This document shows, piece by piece, positions 42,300-53,429 of a stretch of 64,000 nucleotides of DNA. The stretch covers positions 132,501-196,500 of the forward strand of contig CAJNDS010000020.1 of NCBI GenBank assembly GCA_905221605.1, in the 5' to 3' direction. Origin of the DNA: Symbiodinium natans (taxonomy: Eukaryota; Sar; Dinophyceae; Suessiales; Symbiodiniaceae). The first letter of the stretch is position 1. Each line of letters begins with the position of its first letter. The translations under genes and the position numbers were made by a program. The notes under the pieces are model-generated. The model was not told where the DNA came from, searched no databases, and was given only the letters and a program-made list of their open reading frames with translations.

Positions 42300-43700
42300 A
42301 CACGGACTCACATTCCTAAAGGTCCATGGCACATAGGCCCTATACAGACCCCGAGCGAGGCCGCGAGGCCGCCCTCCAAGTCCCCGATGAAGTGAGCCAA
42401 AGTGTGGAAAGCAAGCTGTCCGGTTGGTACGAAGCTAAACCCACTAGGTGTGGCAGCCCAGTTGCTGCCAAATGGCTTCGTGAGCACAGTCAGACAGCCC
42501 CGCCAGGAGACCACTCTGCCACGCACTCCCTTCTTTGCAAGCCTCTTCTTCCTCATCGCCAAACCACGATCAGGGCTGTCTACCGCTCCCTTGGCTACGG
42601 TTTCGCTCTGAGCTCCTGCCCAAAAAGAAAAGTTGCCCCAGGGCTGCGAATGTAGCATTGGGGGGGGGGGGGGGAGGGACCCCCGGCCTTAAACAACCAG
42701 CCAGAAACAAGGGGGGGACTTTTTTTGTTTTTTCTCAGACACCACGTAGAGTCGCCGTCCCTAAGCCCTAAACCCTAAAAACCCTACTAAAAACCCTAAA
42801 ACTATAAAAACCATAAACTCTCTAAAAAACCCGAAAACCTAACGCGAGCGAGAAAGGGCGTCCCCACAGCTCGCGTAACCTAAGCCCTACGCCCTAAACC
42901 AAAGTGACACTAAACCCAAAAAACTAGAAAAGAAGTATTCACTTCTTTTTGACATAGACTCAAGGGGCAAGTATAGGGTCTGGAGCTGAAAAGCTTAGGG
43001 TACAGGGTTTAGGGCTTTCGGGGGTCTGCGGTTTAGAGGTTATAGTCCCTAAACTGTCAACCCTAAACCCGGAACCCTAAACCCTAAACCGGCTATAGGC
43101 TTTAAGATTCAGGATCAAGGCTGCAGGCCTTCGAGACTTAAGACTTGGTGTATCCAAGGGACTTTGCATGTCGCCTGAATACGGTGCCCTTCCCTTCTTT
43201 CAAGGGTTTTGAAGTACAGGTCCTGGGGATTGACAGGGCATGTATGCGGACCAAAAGGGTTCCCAAATTCAGGGCCCATTTTTTAAGGACCATGCAACTA
43301 CCCAAAAAAAGATTAGGGGGGGAAAGAGAGGCCGAAATGGCAAGCCGTGTGGGATCCTGGCCGGGGGCCTTGAGGACTCCTCTAAAAAACCCCGAAACCA
43401 CAGCGTTTCATGAAGGCTTAAATATTCGTAGGTAGAGAAGGTTTAGGGCTTAAGGCTTAGGATTTCGAACCCTTAAAGGGTTCCTGGCTATCCTACAAAA
43501 AAAGTTAGGTTCCCAAGGGTCCAATGTACCTAAATAGGGAAGACTTGGGCCCGAACGTGCCTCCCAGTTAGGGGCTTCGAAACTCAAGTAGATAATAATG
43601 AGGTACGTGGACCCTTACCCTGAGGCTCCAAGGGCGCTTGTGTAAGGGTTGTTGGGCCCAAAGGCCCTGTTTTTTATAAGGTTTTGGGGCTATTTTGAGC
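42300..43700. other. Spacer, no supported gene
   Basis: Opposed open frames of 109 and 116 codons at 42308-42658 share the same bases and show no domain. A G run (42660-42674) and CCCTAAA remnants (42765-42800, 43055-43090) follow. Confidence 0.4.
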
Positions 43701-43711
43701 CTTGGAGTTAG

Positions 43712-44106
43712 CACCCTAAACCCTAAACCCTAAACCCTAAACCCTAAACCCTAAACCCTAAACCCTAAACCCTAAACCCTAAACCCTAAACCCTAAACCC
43801 TAAACATCATTGTTCCCGCAGATGGCCGCCGTGGATGGCAGCAGAGACATCATAGAGGCCGGCCTTCCCAACTCGAAAGCCCTAAGCCCCAAACCGACAG
43901 CCTTTAAACCCTATAAAGGTTGAGGGTTTTAGGGTTTGGGGTTTAGGGCCTTTAGGGTTTCGGGTTTAGGGTTTAGGGTTTAGGGTTAGGGTTTAGGGTT
44001 TCGGGTTTCGGGTTCAGGGTTCAGGGTTCAGGGTTCAGGGTTCAGGGTTCAGGGTTCAGGGTTCAGGGTTCAGGGTTCAGGGTTTAGGGTTTAGGGTTTA
44101 GGGTTT
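43712..44106. repeat. CCCTAAA tract, then a pure GGGTTCA tract
   Basis: Thirteen CCCTAAA units (43712-43804); later TTTAGGG and GGGTTTC units, then about eleven GGGTTCA units (44010-44083) closed by TTTAGGG. Confidence 0.92.
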
Positions 44107-44625
44107 TAAGACCCTAAACTCTACAGCGCAGCGGTGCCGCGAAGCGGCTGCTGCACACACCATGCGGCACATTTTTCCTTGGGGAGGGGAGGGGCGGAGG
44201 AGACCTTAAGCCCTCAACCCTCAACCCTAAACCCTGAACCCAAAGGCCCCTCAACTTAGGGAAGCTGAAAGAGGCCTTGGGGGGGGGGGAGGGTTAGGTT
44301 ACATATTCCCTTTGAACACCTCTCCCTGAAGGAGCCTAGAACCTCAACCTCAGACTGGCCAGGTCTCTGTTGGCATCTTGCCTGCACTGTGCCACCCTTG
44401 GGGACGACATGAACTTTTAACGGCTCATGGCTGTCTGCGCTCTAGGAATAGGGGTTCATGGTTTAGGGTTTTGGGTTAGGGTTTAGGGTCCGGGGAAAGG
44501 GTTTAGGGTTCGAGATTTAGAGTTTAGGGTAACTACTCAGCCTAACCGAGAAGGAGGTTTGTGCCGCGCGCCATCTTTCAAAGCCCAGCTGAGGGCCAGC
44601 GAAGTCGCCCTAAACCCTGAACCCC

Positions 44626-44850
44626 AAGCCCCAAAGCCCAAAGCCCAAAGCCCAAAGCCCAAAGCCCAAAGCCCAAAGCCCAAAGCCCAAAGCCCAAAGC
44701 CCAAAGCCCAAAGCCCAACGCCCAACGCCCAACGCCCAACGCCCAACGCCCAACGCCCAACGCCCAACGCCCAACGCCCAACGCCCAACGCCCAAAGCCC
44801 CGCCCAACGCCCAACGCCCAACGCCCAACGCCCAAAGCCCCAGACCGGAA
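44626..44850 (-). repeat. CCCAAAG block followed by CCCAACG block
   Basis: About thirteen CCCAAAG heptamers (44634-44718) change abruptly to eleven CCCAACG heptamers, one CCCAAAG, then four more CCCAACG. The heptamer period is that of the telomere repeat. Long open frames here on both strands are artefacts. Confidence 0.93.
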
Positions 44851-45089
44851 GCCGTGAACCCAAGATCCCAACCTCTGAAACCCTGATCCCATGGTCCCAC
44901 ACCCTCAGCCCCTACACCCTAATCTCTTAAGCCCCTAGCCCTAAACCTTGAGCCACCTTAGGGTCGTTACATGGTCCCTTCATGTGGGCCCTTAACGTGG
45001 GACCCTTATATACCTCGTAATATACTTTCTAAACCCAAGGGCCCATGCTTCCGAACCCGATAAAGAAGGTAAGGGACCACGGTAAGGGA

Positions 45090-45390
45090 GCCCCAAACCC
45101 TAAACCCTAAAACCCTAAGCCCAAAACCCTGAACCCTAACCCTAAACCCTAAACCCTAAACCCTAAACCCTAAACCCTAAACCCTAAACCCTAAACGCTA
45201 AACCCTAAACCCTAAACCCTAAACCCTAAACCCTAAACCCTAAACCCTAAACCCTAAACCCTAAACCCTAAACCCTAACCCTAAGCCCTAAGCCCTAAGC
45301 CCTAAGCCCTAAGCCCTAAGCCCTAAACCCTAAACCCTAGCCCGAAACCCTAAACCCTAAGCCCTAAGCCCTAAACCCTAAACCTTGCAG
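45090..45390 (-). repeat. Long CCCTAAA tract with CCCTAAG block
   Basis: About 40 units, including seven consecutive CCCTAAG (45288-45325). Confidence 0.93.
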
Positions 45391-45480
45391 AACGGCCGAG
45401 GTGACCAAGGCCCGACTCTGCAAGCTCCAGATTCGACTGCGCGCCTGTTTGGGGACAATGTGGCGGGCATCGACCAAGGT

Positions 45481-46530
45481 GGGTTTAGGGTTTAGGGTTT
45501 AGGGTCTAGGGTTGAGGGTTTAGGGTCTAGGGTTTAGGGTTTAGGGTTTAGGGTCCAAGCACTCACTAGTCAAGCAGCATGTCGGGCGTTGGAAAACCCG
45601 CCCAAAGAACCCCGTGACATTACGAACATAGAAAAGTTTAGGGTTTAGGGTTTAGGGTTTAGGGTTTAGGGTTTAGGGTTTAGGGTTTAGGGTTTAGGGT
45701 TTAGGGTTTAGGGTTTGTGTTCTTTTCAGACGCACCCAGAGGTAAAGCAATGCCGCCACGGCTAGGGACCGTTAGGGCCCTTGAGGGCCTTGGGAGGCTT
45801 TGGAGGCCTTAGAAGGAGGGGGGGGGGGCCCTAAACCCTAAACCCTACACCCTACACCCTAAACCCTAAGGCGGGGGGTGGCGGTTTCAGCGCCGATTTT
45901 GGCATCCGGGTGGTTTTGTCACGCTTTGGGAGACCTTGGAAGGTGGGAGCCGGGAGGGTTTAGGGTTTAGGGTTGAGGGTTGAGGGTTGAGGGTTGAGGG
46001 TTTAGGGTTTAGGGTTTAGGGTTTGTTTCGTCTCCAATGATGGCATCCCCGGTTTCGGCTTCCGATTTTCCTAAACCCCAAGCCCTAAACCCCCCAAACC
46101 CTGCACTACCCCCTAAACCCCAGACTCTCCAAACCCCAAACCCTACACCCTAAACACCCTACACCCTGCACTGCACCCTACACCCCCAAAACCCAAACCC
46201 TCTAGACCCCAAGCCCTAAACCTTAAACCCTCAACCCCAAACCCTAAACCCCAAACCCTGAAAACCCTAAAACCCCAAAAAACCCTAGAAACCCTAAAAA
46301 GACCTCAAACCCTGAACCCTAAAACCAGGCCCTGAGGCGGCCGCCTGGCTCTCCGGGGCCCTTGGCCGGCCCTGCCGCCTTCTGCGGCGCTTCGCCGGCT
46401 GTGCCTCGGTTAGGGGTTTAGGGTTTAGGGTTTAGGGTTTAGGGCTAGGGTTTAGGGTTTAGGGTTTAGGGTTTAGGGTTTCGGGTTTAGGGTTTAGGGA
46501 TTAGGATTTTGGGTTTAGGGTTTAGGGTTT
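45481..46530. repeat. Group of telomeric tracts
   Basis: TTTAGGG at 45483-45555, 45635-45716 (twelve units), 45957-46025 (with GGGTTGA) and 46408-46530; CCCCAAACCCTACACC-type derivatives between 46070 and 46325. Confidence 0.88.
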
Positions 46531-46699
46531 AGGGCCCCGTAAACCCGAAGTGGGCCAAAAGTGACGCAGACTCTTGAGGCTCCCATGCATCCGACTGGCA
46601 TTGTAGCGACGGCTGGCCCAGCATACCTCCTCCTGCCATTCTAAGGCAAGCGCACCGCGGCGGGTGCACACTGGCTCCAGCCCCAGGTGAATGTTCGAA

Positions 46700-46960
46700 C
46701 CCTATAAGCCTTAAACCCTAAACCCTAAACCCTAAACCCTAAACCCTAAACCCTAAGCCCTTTTCAAGGAGCGTGCCTTGCGGCCCAGGATTCGTTTCAG
46801 TGAGTCTGAACAGGACCCGGCCGGTCGGACCCTGAACCTCCAAACTTAGGGTTTAGGGTTTAGGGTTTAGCGTTTAGGGTTTAGGTTTTAGGGTTTAGGG
46901 TTTAGGGTTTAGGGGGTTTAGGGTTGAGGGTTTAAGGTTCGGGGTTTCGGGTGACTCTCG
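46700..46960. repeat. CCCTAAA and TTTAGGG tracts
   Basis: Seven CCCTAAA units (46708-46757) and about ten TTTAGGG units (46848-46935). Confidence 0.9.
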
Positions 46961-47153
46961 CACTATGCTTGCACAAATAATTGCACCCTGCGCCCGAAAG
47001 CGCTGAAACCCTAGCTGAAGCCTCTCTTGCACAAACGCATAAGTTCAGACCCAAAGGTCTTTCAGCTTGATCTGCCCTTCCCCGGGCCACTGGGAGGTTG
47101 ATGGGTAGTAGGGCACGAATAGAAGCTGACTTGCAGGTAGTTGTAACCTGTGT

Positions 47154-47360
47154 CACTTGGAGGTATGTACACCAACAACTCTACGTACAATACATCCGCC
47201 CTACTTGGAGCTTCAAAGTAGGAGAACTATGGCTACAACCTTACTTAGGGTACCTATAACCCTGTTTTATAGCTTATAAGTACCCAAGTCAGCCCTGAGT
47301 AGGGCAATTACTCATAACCTTGTTTATTATAAGTATCTACGAACCTTCAAGTAGGCCCTT
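47154..47360 (+). mobile_element. Cluster of family G elements
   Basis: Alternating CTTGGAG / CTTCAAGTAGG ends with internal ATAACCTTACTTAGGGTACC and ATAAGTACCCAAGTCAGC suggest two or three overlapping or nested copies. The boundaries cannot be fixed by eye. Confidence 0.5.
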
Positions 47361-47777
47361 AAATGGCCCTCTCCAAGTCTCCCTTCAGGGCCGACATCGC
47401 GCCGCTGTTGGTTGTGTCGCCCGGCCGGAGTTTCATCGTTGCAAGTAGGAAAGTAGGGTTAGAAACGCCAGGATTGGGCTTATCAGTAGGGATATTTGGT
47501 ACATATTTGCCCCGAATTAAGGGTATATCTAGTTCAGGTAATCCTAGTTATTTCCCTATTACCCAGCTTGACCTACTAGGCCCGCCGCAGGGAAAGCTGC
47601 GCACGCAAACTTTAGAACCCAAGACCCTGAATCCTTTGCCGAAGAAGCCGTTTGTAGTATTCATTCAGACTTAAGAGCCATTGAGCAAGTATAGTTTTAG
47701 GGTTACTTGAGGATTCGTCAGCTTACAATCTCTTCCTAACTCTTTTAGGTACCAAAAACAGTCCATGGCATCAGCCC

Positions 47778-47876
47778 CTATTCGGGGTAGCTTATTGGGG
47801 TCCTTATGATATGCGGATCCTACTCTTTGGGGGGTCTATATTTGGGTCCCTTATTTTCGTAAAGCCCCAATTGGGA
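47778..47876 (-). mobile_element. Family E element, reverse copy
   Basis: GGATCCTACTCTTTGGGG, then GGGTCCCTTATTTTCGTAAA-GCCCC is the family E order read on the minus strand. Confidence 0.55.
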
Positions 47877-48708
47877 GATCTGCATGGAGGCCTCACGTCC
47901 GTGAACAGCCCTGCATACGCCCGTACAGGAGAGATTTGTAGATACGCCCGTACAGCTGGATTTAGGGTTTAGGGTTTAGGGTTTAGGGTTAGGGTTTAGG
48001 GTTTAGGGTTTAGGGTTTAGGGTTTCTTAAGATTTAGGCTTTGCATTTGCCATGCTGATTCTTGGACCAGGGAGCAGACTGTCAATAATGCCCCTAAAAT
48101 TCTGGGCCTTCTGTTCGTCTCTATTCTTTTAACCCCTAAACCTTAAACCCTCAACCCTAAACCCTAAACCCTAAGCCCTAAACCCTAAACCCCAACCCAG
48201 CAACCCTCTCGTCTGAAGGTCCACAGCATCACTCCAGGCCTTGGCCGAAGGCACGGGCAAAGAAATACCCGCGGAAGCTTTGCTCGGCTTAGGGATTGGA
48301 GTTTCGGCTCCTGGAATCCTAAACCTTAAACCTCTAAACCCCTAAATTTCTGAATCTTAAATAAGCCCTAAGCCCTAATCCCTAAACCCTAACCCTAAAG
48401 ACCTAAACCCTATACTCAAACCCTAAAACCTAAACCCCAAACCCTAAACCCTAAACCCAAGCCCTAACCCCAAGCCTTGCTTGGCATGTCAGTTGTGCCT
48501 TGAAGCATCGCCCCCTCATCCCGCTCCCCCCCACAAGCGATTAGGATGCGGAGTCTCGGGCTTCGGGTTTAGGGTTTAAGGGTTTAGGGTTTAGGGTAGT
48601 TTAGGGTTTCAGGGTTTAGGGTTTAGGGGTTGAAAGCCTTGATCGTAAAGTGGTGACTGACTGTTGGAAAACTTCAATCCATTGAATGCTCAGAAAATAG
48701 TCGCAGGG

Positions 48709-48803
48709 TCATATAAGGGACCCCCTAATATAATCCGAAATAGTAGGGTTCCTTGATAACAAGGAGCCCGTTAAGGTACACCCCTAGTTTCGGAAACCCC
48801 CAG
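48709..48803 (+). mobile_element. Family E element
   Basis: ATAAGGGACCCCCTAATATA ... GAAATAGTAGGGTTCC ... AGTTTCGGAAACCCCC; the right end is intact, the left end lost. Confidence 0.6.
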
Positions 48804-48876
48804 ATGAAATTTTCAGTGCCCGTGAGTTGCCTGATTAGCTTCTTGGGTGAGGAGGCCCGAAGTGAATAACTGGACG

Positions 48877-48976
48877 GTCTAGGGTTTAGGGTTTAGGGTT
48901 TAGGGTTTAGGGTTTAGGGTTTAGGGTTTAGGGTTTAGGGTTTAGGGTTTAGGGTTTAGGGTTTAGGGTTTAGGGC
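48877..48976 (+). repeat. TTTAGGG tract 66 bp upstream of ANK4
   Basis: Fourteen perfect units end 66 bp before the ATG, so the whole ANK4 leader sits next to telomeric DNA. Confidence 0.95.
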
Positions 48977-49041
48977 TTCAGCTTTGCGATTCTTGGCTAC
49001 AAGTAGGCAGGTCTGAATAGCTGGAGCACCCTCTCCATGCC

Positions 49042-49875
49042 ATGCTTCGCATCTGGAGCGTTTCCGGGCAAGAGCTGGCCGCAGTGCCCGAGGGCGACAT
49101 GTTCAAAGACGTCTTCGACTTGAAATGCCATTTGCGCAGCCGGCATGGCTTCCCTGTTAGCCTTCAACAACTCTTACATGCAGGCCGCTGCTTAGAGGAT
49201 GGTGCTTGTCTAGTTGGGCCCGTTGACCTGCAGCTGGTGCTGTTTTCCAGCCTCAGGCCGGAGCAGTTGCCTCAGGCCCAACGCGAGTTTGCTCAATATG
49301 TTGGCAGCACCGGCCACGCTGAAGTGGGCCGTGCTCTCCTGGCGGCTGGTGTCGGCAAGAACTTGCAGGACAGACATGGTGCGGGCGCTCTTATGCTCTT
49401 CTCGAGGCACGTCGAAGTTGTACGCTTGCTGCTGGATGCTGATGCCGACACGAACTTGCAGGGCGGATTCGGCGTGACACCCCTCATGCACGCGTCTTAT
49501 GAGGGCCGCGTCGAGATCGTACTTTTGCTGCTGGATGCTGGTGCCGACAAGAACTTGCAGGACGACCGCGGCGACACCGCTCTCACGCTAGCATCTGCCA
49601 AGGGCAACGTTGAAATTGTACGCTTGCTGCTGAAGTCTGGTGCCGACAAAGACTTGCAGAACAGGTCCTGCGACACCGCTCTGATGCGTGCATCTTCTCA
49701 GGGCCACGTCGAGATTGTACGCTTGCTGCTGGAGGCTGGTGCCAACCAAAACTTGCAACGCATGTCCGGTGCGACCGCTCTCATGTTGGCATCTTCCGCG
49801 GGCCACGTCGAGATTGTAAGCTTGCTGGAAGCCGAACCCTGGCGCCAGGACAGCTCTCCGGAGAGATTGAAGTAG
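49042..49875 (+). CDS. Ubiquitin-like/ankyrin-repeat protein ANK4 (277 aa, intronless)
   Basis: Residues 1-75 form the ubiquitin-like domain (SVSGQELAAVPEGDMF, LKCHLRSRHGFP, QQLLHAGRCLEDG, VDLQLVLF). About six to seven ankyrin repeats follow; the second is shortened (ALMLFSRHVEVVRLLLDADAD lacks the usual AS-xx-GH). The protein ends LLEAEPWRQDSSPERLK, a tail comparable to the LLKAQP end of ANK1. The sequence before the start (CTCCATGCCATGCT) is nearly the same as in ANK1, including an out-of-frame ATG 5 nt upstream. No intron or frame break is needed. It is the shortest of the five copies and appears intact. Confidence 0.9.
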   Translation: MLRIWSVSGQELAAVPEGDMFKDVFDLKCHLRSRHGFPVSLQQLLHAGRCLEDGACLVGPVDLQLVLFSSLRPEQLPQAQREFAQYVGSTGHAEVGRALLAAGVGKNLQDRHGAGALMLFSRHVEVVRLLLDADADTNLQGGFGVTPLMHASYEGRVEIVLLLLDAGADKNLQDDRGDTALTLASAKGNVEIVRLLLKSGADKDLQNRSCDTALMRASSQGHVEIVRLLLEAGANQNLQRMSGATALMLASSAGHVEIVSLLEAEPWRQDSSPERLK

Positions 49876-51300
49876 CATATCTTTTCGGACATTCCCGTGG
49901 CACCGCCAATTTCACATAAACCTCCCCGCTGTGTTCGCCTACACCCCAAACCCCAAACCCTAAACCCTAAACCCTAAACCCTAAACCTTGAACCACAAAC
50001 TCTGAAGATCTGAGCCGAGATTGGTTCTATAGAGTTGCTTCTGGAGGGGCGCAACCTTTAGCAGGCAAGAACTTTGTGAAACCCCGAGGCCCGAAGCCTG
50101 CACACCCAATGTCCCCCCCCGCCCCCGAATGTCCCCCCCAAACCTTGAAACCTTAAACCCTGAGCCCCAACATCGAAGCAATCCAAGTCCGCCATCTCAG
50201 CGCCCAAACTCCTAACCCCCCCCCCCCCCCCCCCCCCCCCCACCTTATTAGTTCAACCCCTAAACCCCTGGCCTTGAATTTGGGGCCTGGTTGAAAGATC
50301 CTCTAACGGCATACAAGAGCCATGTTAAATCACGAGTATCTTAGGGTAGTTGCAGGGCCCCCTCCCTTCAAAGGTTCTGATGTAGGGGCCCTTACTTTGC
50401 ACAGGGTATATGAGGGGTATATAAGGGGTCCCCGTTGATTAGCTGTCTCCCTTGAGCATCGGCCCTTAAAATGCTTCAAACGTCCCATCATCGGGTTTGC
50501 AGTTCTCAGTTTTTGGAACATTAACCCTAAACCCTAAACCCTACACCCTAAACCCTAAACACCCACAAGGCCGTCAAGCCCTAAAACCCAACCCCTAAGC
50601 TCCAAACCAAACTCTAAAACCTCGAAAACATGAAAACCCCGAACATAAACAAAGAACTATAGGCCTCTAAACCCAAAGCCCTCTATCCTCCTAATTCAAC
50701 CGCCTAAACCCTGGGCCCTAACCCTCAACCCCCAAACCCCAAACCCTAAACCCCAATCCCTGAAACCCCCCTAAGCCGAAATCTCAGGACCGCTTTCGGC
50801 CGAACGTGATTGTGGAAGGCCCCATGGAGCCCCACGCGGAGGCTTGGGGGGCGGTTGCTTGCTGCCTAAAACTGTTCTCTTTCAATAAATCCTATTTGAC
50901 ACCCCCACACTGTAGGGAGCTAAGATAAGCGCAAGCTGGTGCCAGGGTTTCGACAATGCTGGAGCCCGAAATCCCCAAGCTTAGTCCGAAAGAGGGTTGA
51001 GGCTTGAGGGTTGAGGTTTTTGCAGGCTGAATGAGTGCCGGTGCGTCCACGGCAGCGAATGCCTGAAGCATCCAGACCTCTACATTTCACCCATTAACAA
51101 ACGATGTGTTGTTCGGTTGTTCTGCCAGGGGCGAGGGTGTGTTGTGCTTTTTCGTCCATCGTTGTGGGATCTTTGGGGGTTCAAGCAGATGTTCGGCGGA
51201 TGACTTGTCTGACACAGATGTGTGTAGCGGAAGTTGTCACCCCGATCTTCAAAGAGAACCCCCCAAAGATGATCTCAAGGAAGACTCACGAAATCAGCTA
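49876..51300. other. Spacer after ANK4
   Basis: CCCTAAA remnants (49945-49988, 50521-50560), a 25-base C run (50216-50240), a family I-like fragment (50330-50440). No gene is supported. Confidence 0.45.
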
Positions 51301-51567
51301 TTCTCCCTAAACCCTAAACCTCAAGCCCCCCCCCCCCCACAAAAAAAAAAAAAAAAACAAACAAACAACAAAAAAAAACATCCCTAACATCTGGGTAGGA
51401 CACCTGGGATGAGATGCGCATCGGCAGCAGCCCGAGCTTGGTGACGGTCACGCGAACGTCGGGTTTAGGGCACGTAAACCCTAAACCCCAACACTAAGCC
51501 ACATGCGGTCCTTCGGACTGCCTCGAAGAAGCTGCCGGTTTGGGATTTCAGGGCTCTAGGGTTTTGC

Positions 51568-51652
51568 TTAGGGCTGGGGGTTTACGAAAATAGACGCCCT
51601 AAATAGTAGGATTCCCCTATAGTCAGGACCCCAATAGGGTACCCCAATTTTG
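51568..51652 (+). mobile_element. Family E element, left part
   Basis: GGGGGTTTACGAAAATAGAC and CCCTAAATAGTAGGATTCCC match 36594-36702; the right end is degraded. Confidence 0.55.
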
Positions 51653-51819
51653 CCTTCACGCAGAGGGTCCATTTTTCTAGTACGATGAAAGTTCAAGGGC
51701 TGAAGTTTTGCCAGGATTATGAACCCACGGGGTCCACTGACTTATGGTCTCCTTATGAGGACGCTATAATAACCCCCGAAACCCTATTCCAATTCTTGCG
51801 GCCCCTACATTATCGTCTA

Positions 51820-51910
51820 AGGGTAGTTTCATGGGCCCTTAACATGGTCCCGTACCTCCTTTAAGGAGTACCCTTTGAAGGGCCTAGCTAAGGGCCCATG
51901 AAACTACCCT
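51820..51910 (+). mobile_element. Family I element, perfect 22-bp TIRs
   Basis: 51820-51841 (starting AGGGTAGTTTCATGGGCC) is the exact reverse complement of 51889-51910. The interior (ACATGGTCCCGTACCTCC) recurs in degraded form at 38112-38165 and 44965-45010. Confidence 0.8.
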
Positions 51911-52049
51911 AAACCCTTAGAATCGAGATGCTGCTGCTCTATCGCTCGCATGCTTTCAGGCGTGCTAAGGGTTTTGTGGATCTCAGCAGGGGATCTGAGC
52001 TTCGAATGTTACTCTGTAGCCTTCGAGTGGGCAGGTAGGGAACCTTCGC

Positions 52050-52350
52050 CCCCTAAACCCTAAACCCTAAACCCTAAGCCCTAAGCCCTAAACCCTAAAC
52101 CCTAAACCCTAAACCCTAAGCCCTAAGCCCTAAGCCCTAAGCCCTAAAGAAGTTGAGCAGCTGAAAAGTCAGCCGGAAACCATCTGCTTCGTCAGCTCCA
52201 CACATTCTCTTGGACCCCGGGAGGCCACCACATCCCCGAAGCCCAAGCCCTCTAGAAACCCAAGCCTTGCTTAAACCCGAAACCCGAAACCCTAAACCCT
52301 AAACCCCAAACCCTAAACCCTAAACCCTAAACCCTAAACCCTAAACCCTA
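52050..52350 (-). repeat. CCCTAAA/CCCTAAG tracts
   Basis: 52055-52147 alternates blocks of CCCTAAA and CCCTAAG; 52270-52348 is CCCTAAA with CCCGAAA at its edge. Confidence 0.9.
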
Positions 52351-52377
52351 CGTCATACTAACAGGATTCTAAGATCC

Positions 52378-52440
52378 ATTGGGGGGCATATACTATATTC
52401 CTTTTTAAGGACTGTTAGTAGAAGGGGCAACATCCCAACC
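52378..52440 (+). mobile_element. Family C TIR element
   Basis: ATTGGGGGGCATATACTATA ... TTTTTAAGGACTGTTAGTAG ... GGGGCAACATCCCAA; the right end and interior match the family, the left end is degraded. Confidence 0.55.
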
Positions 52441-52559
52441 TAAACCCTGTAAGCCCCTAAACCGGTGGTGGGGTGGATGGTGCTTCAGCGTCTTCTTCGC
52501 CTTCGGCATGTTCCATGGGTAGAGGAGGTGGGCACGGTGGAGGTGAACCTCAGTGGAGC

Positions 52560-53300
52560 CAGGTGGATGGAATTAGGTTTAGGGTTTAGGGTTTAGGTGT
52601 TAGGGTTTAAGGCTTAGGGTTTAGGTTTCAGGGTTTAATGTGACTGAGAGGGTGGTCGTGAAGACGCTTGGGGTGGACGTCAAGGTGGTGTTGCACTTGC
52701 TGGGCCCCGAACTACCAGCAGGGAGCGAGTCCAGCAAAAAAAAGACTCTAAACTCTAAACTTTAAACCCTAAACCCTAAACACTAAACCCGAAACCCTAA
52801 ACCCTAAACCCTAAACCCTAAACCCTAAACCGCAAATCTTGCACTCCCATTTCGAGGCCCATTACGTCTCCAACGTCTGGGCCCTTGCGCGCGCTGTGCC
52901 ATCGTCGATGTGGCACAGGGCCAGGGAAAGCGCCTGGCGCCCAAGAAGGGTCAGGGTTCAGGGTTCAGGGTTCAGGGTTCAGGGTTTAGGGTTTAGGGTT
53001 TAGGGCGTAGGGCTTCGGGCTTCGGGCTTAGGGCTTAGGGCTTGGGGCTTGGGGCTTGGGGCTTGGGGTTAGGGACTATAGACTATAAGGTTTGGGGATT
53101 GGGAGTATTCAGGTTTAAGGATAAAGTTTACAGGGTTTAGAGTTTACGGGGTTTGGGTTTAGGGTTTGAGGATTCGGCCTTGTTGCCCTAGGGTATCTTA
53201 TCTCAACCCTAAACCCTGAGCCAGCCCGGGCGGTCGGGTCTACGGAAACCTCGGTATCCTCCGCCTAGAGGGTTCAGGGTTTCGGGTTCAGGGTGACCCC
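52560..53300. repeat. Mixed telomeric variants
   Basis: CCCTAAA at 52765-52830; GGGTTCA (52950-52985), TTTAGGG, then GGGCTTA/GGGCTTG blocks to 53070. Confidence 0.85.
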
Positions 53301-53384
53301 CCCCCCCCCAGGTTCCCCCCTTAAATAACCCTAACTAGGCCTAGTCATCCCTAAACAGCCCTGATTAATGAATGTGGGGAAGCA

Positions 53385-53420
<36 letters not shown>
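53385..53420 (+). repeat. 36-base G run
   Basis: Uninterrupted G run; a strong candidate for quadruplex formation or assembly error. Confidence 0.9.
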
Positions 53421-53429
53421 CGGGGGGTA

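Larger units (their letters stand above)
47361..48876. other. Spacer upstream of ANK4
   Basis: TTTAGGG at 47958-48025, CCCTAAA at 48135-48200 and 48370-48470, two family E elements, and unique DNA. The open frame at 47363-47674 has no recognisable domain. Confidence 0.45.

Noticed and set aside
42308-42658. Opposed open frames of 116 and 109 codons
   Set aside because: They overlap on both strands with no domain, no splice support and no paralogue in the window.
44537-44930. Long open frames with WALGVGR / NAQRPTP repeats
   Set aside because: They are translations of the CCCAAAG/CCCAACG array; all frames of a heptamer array without stops stay open.
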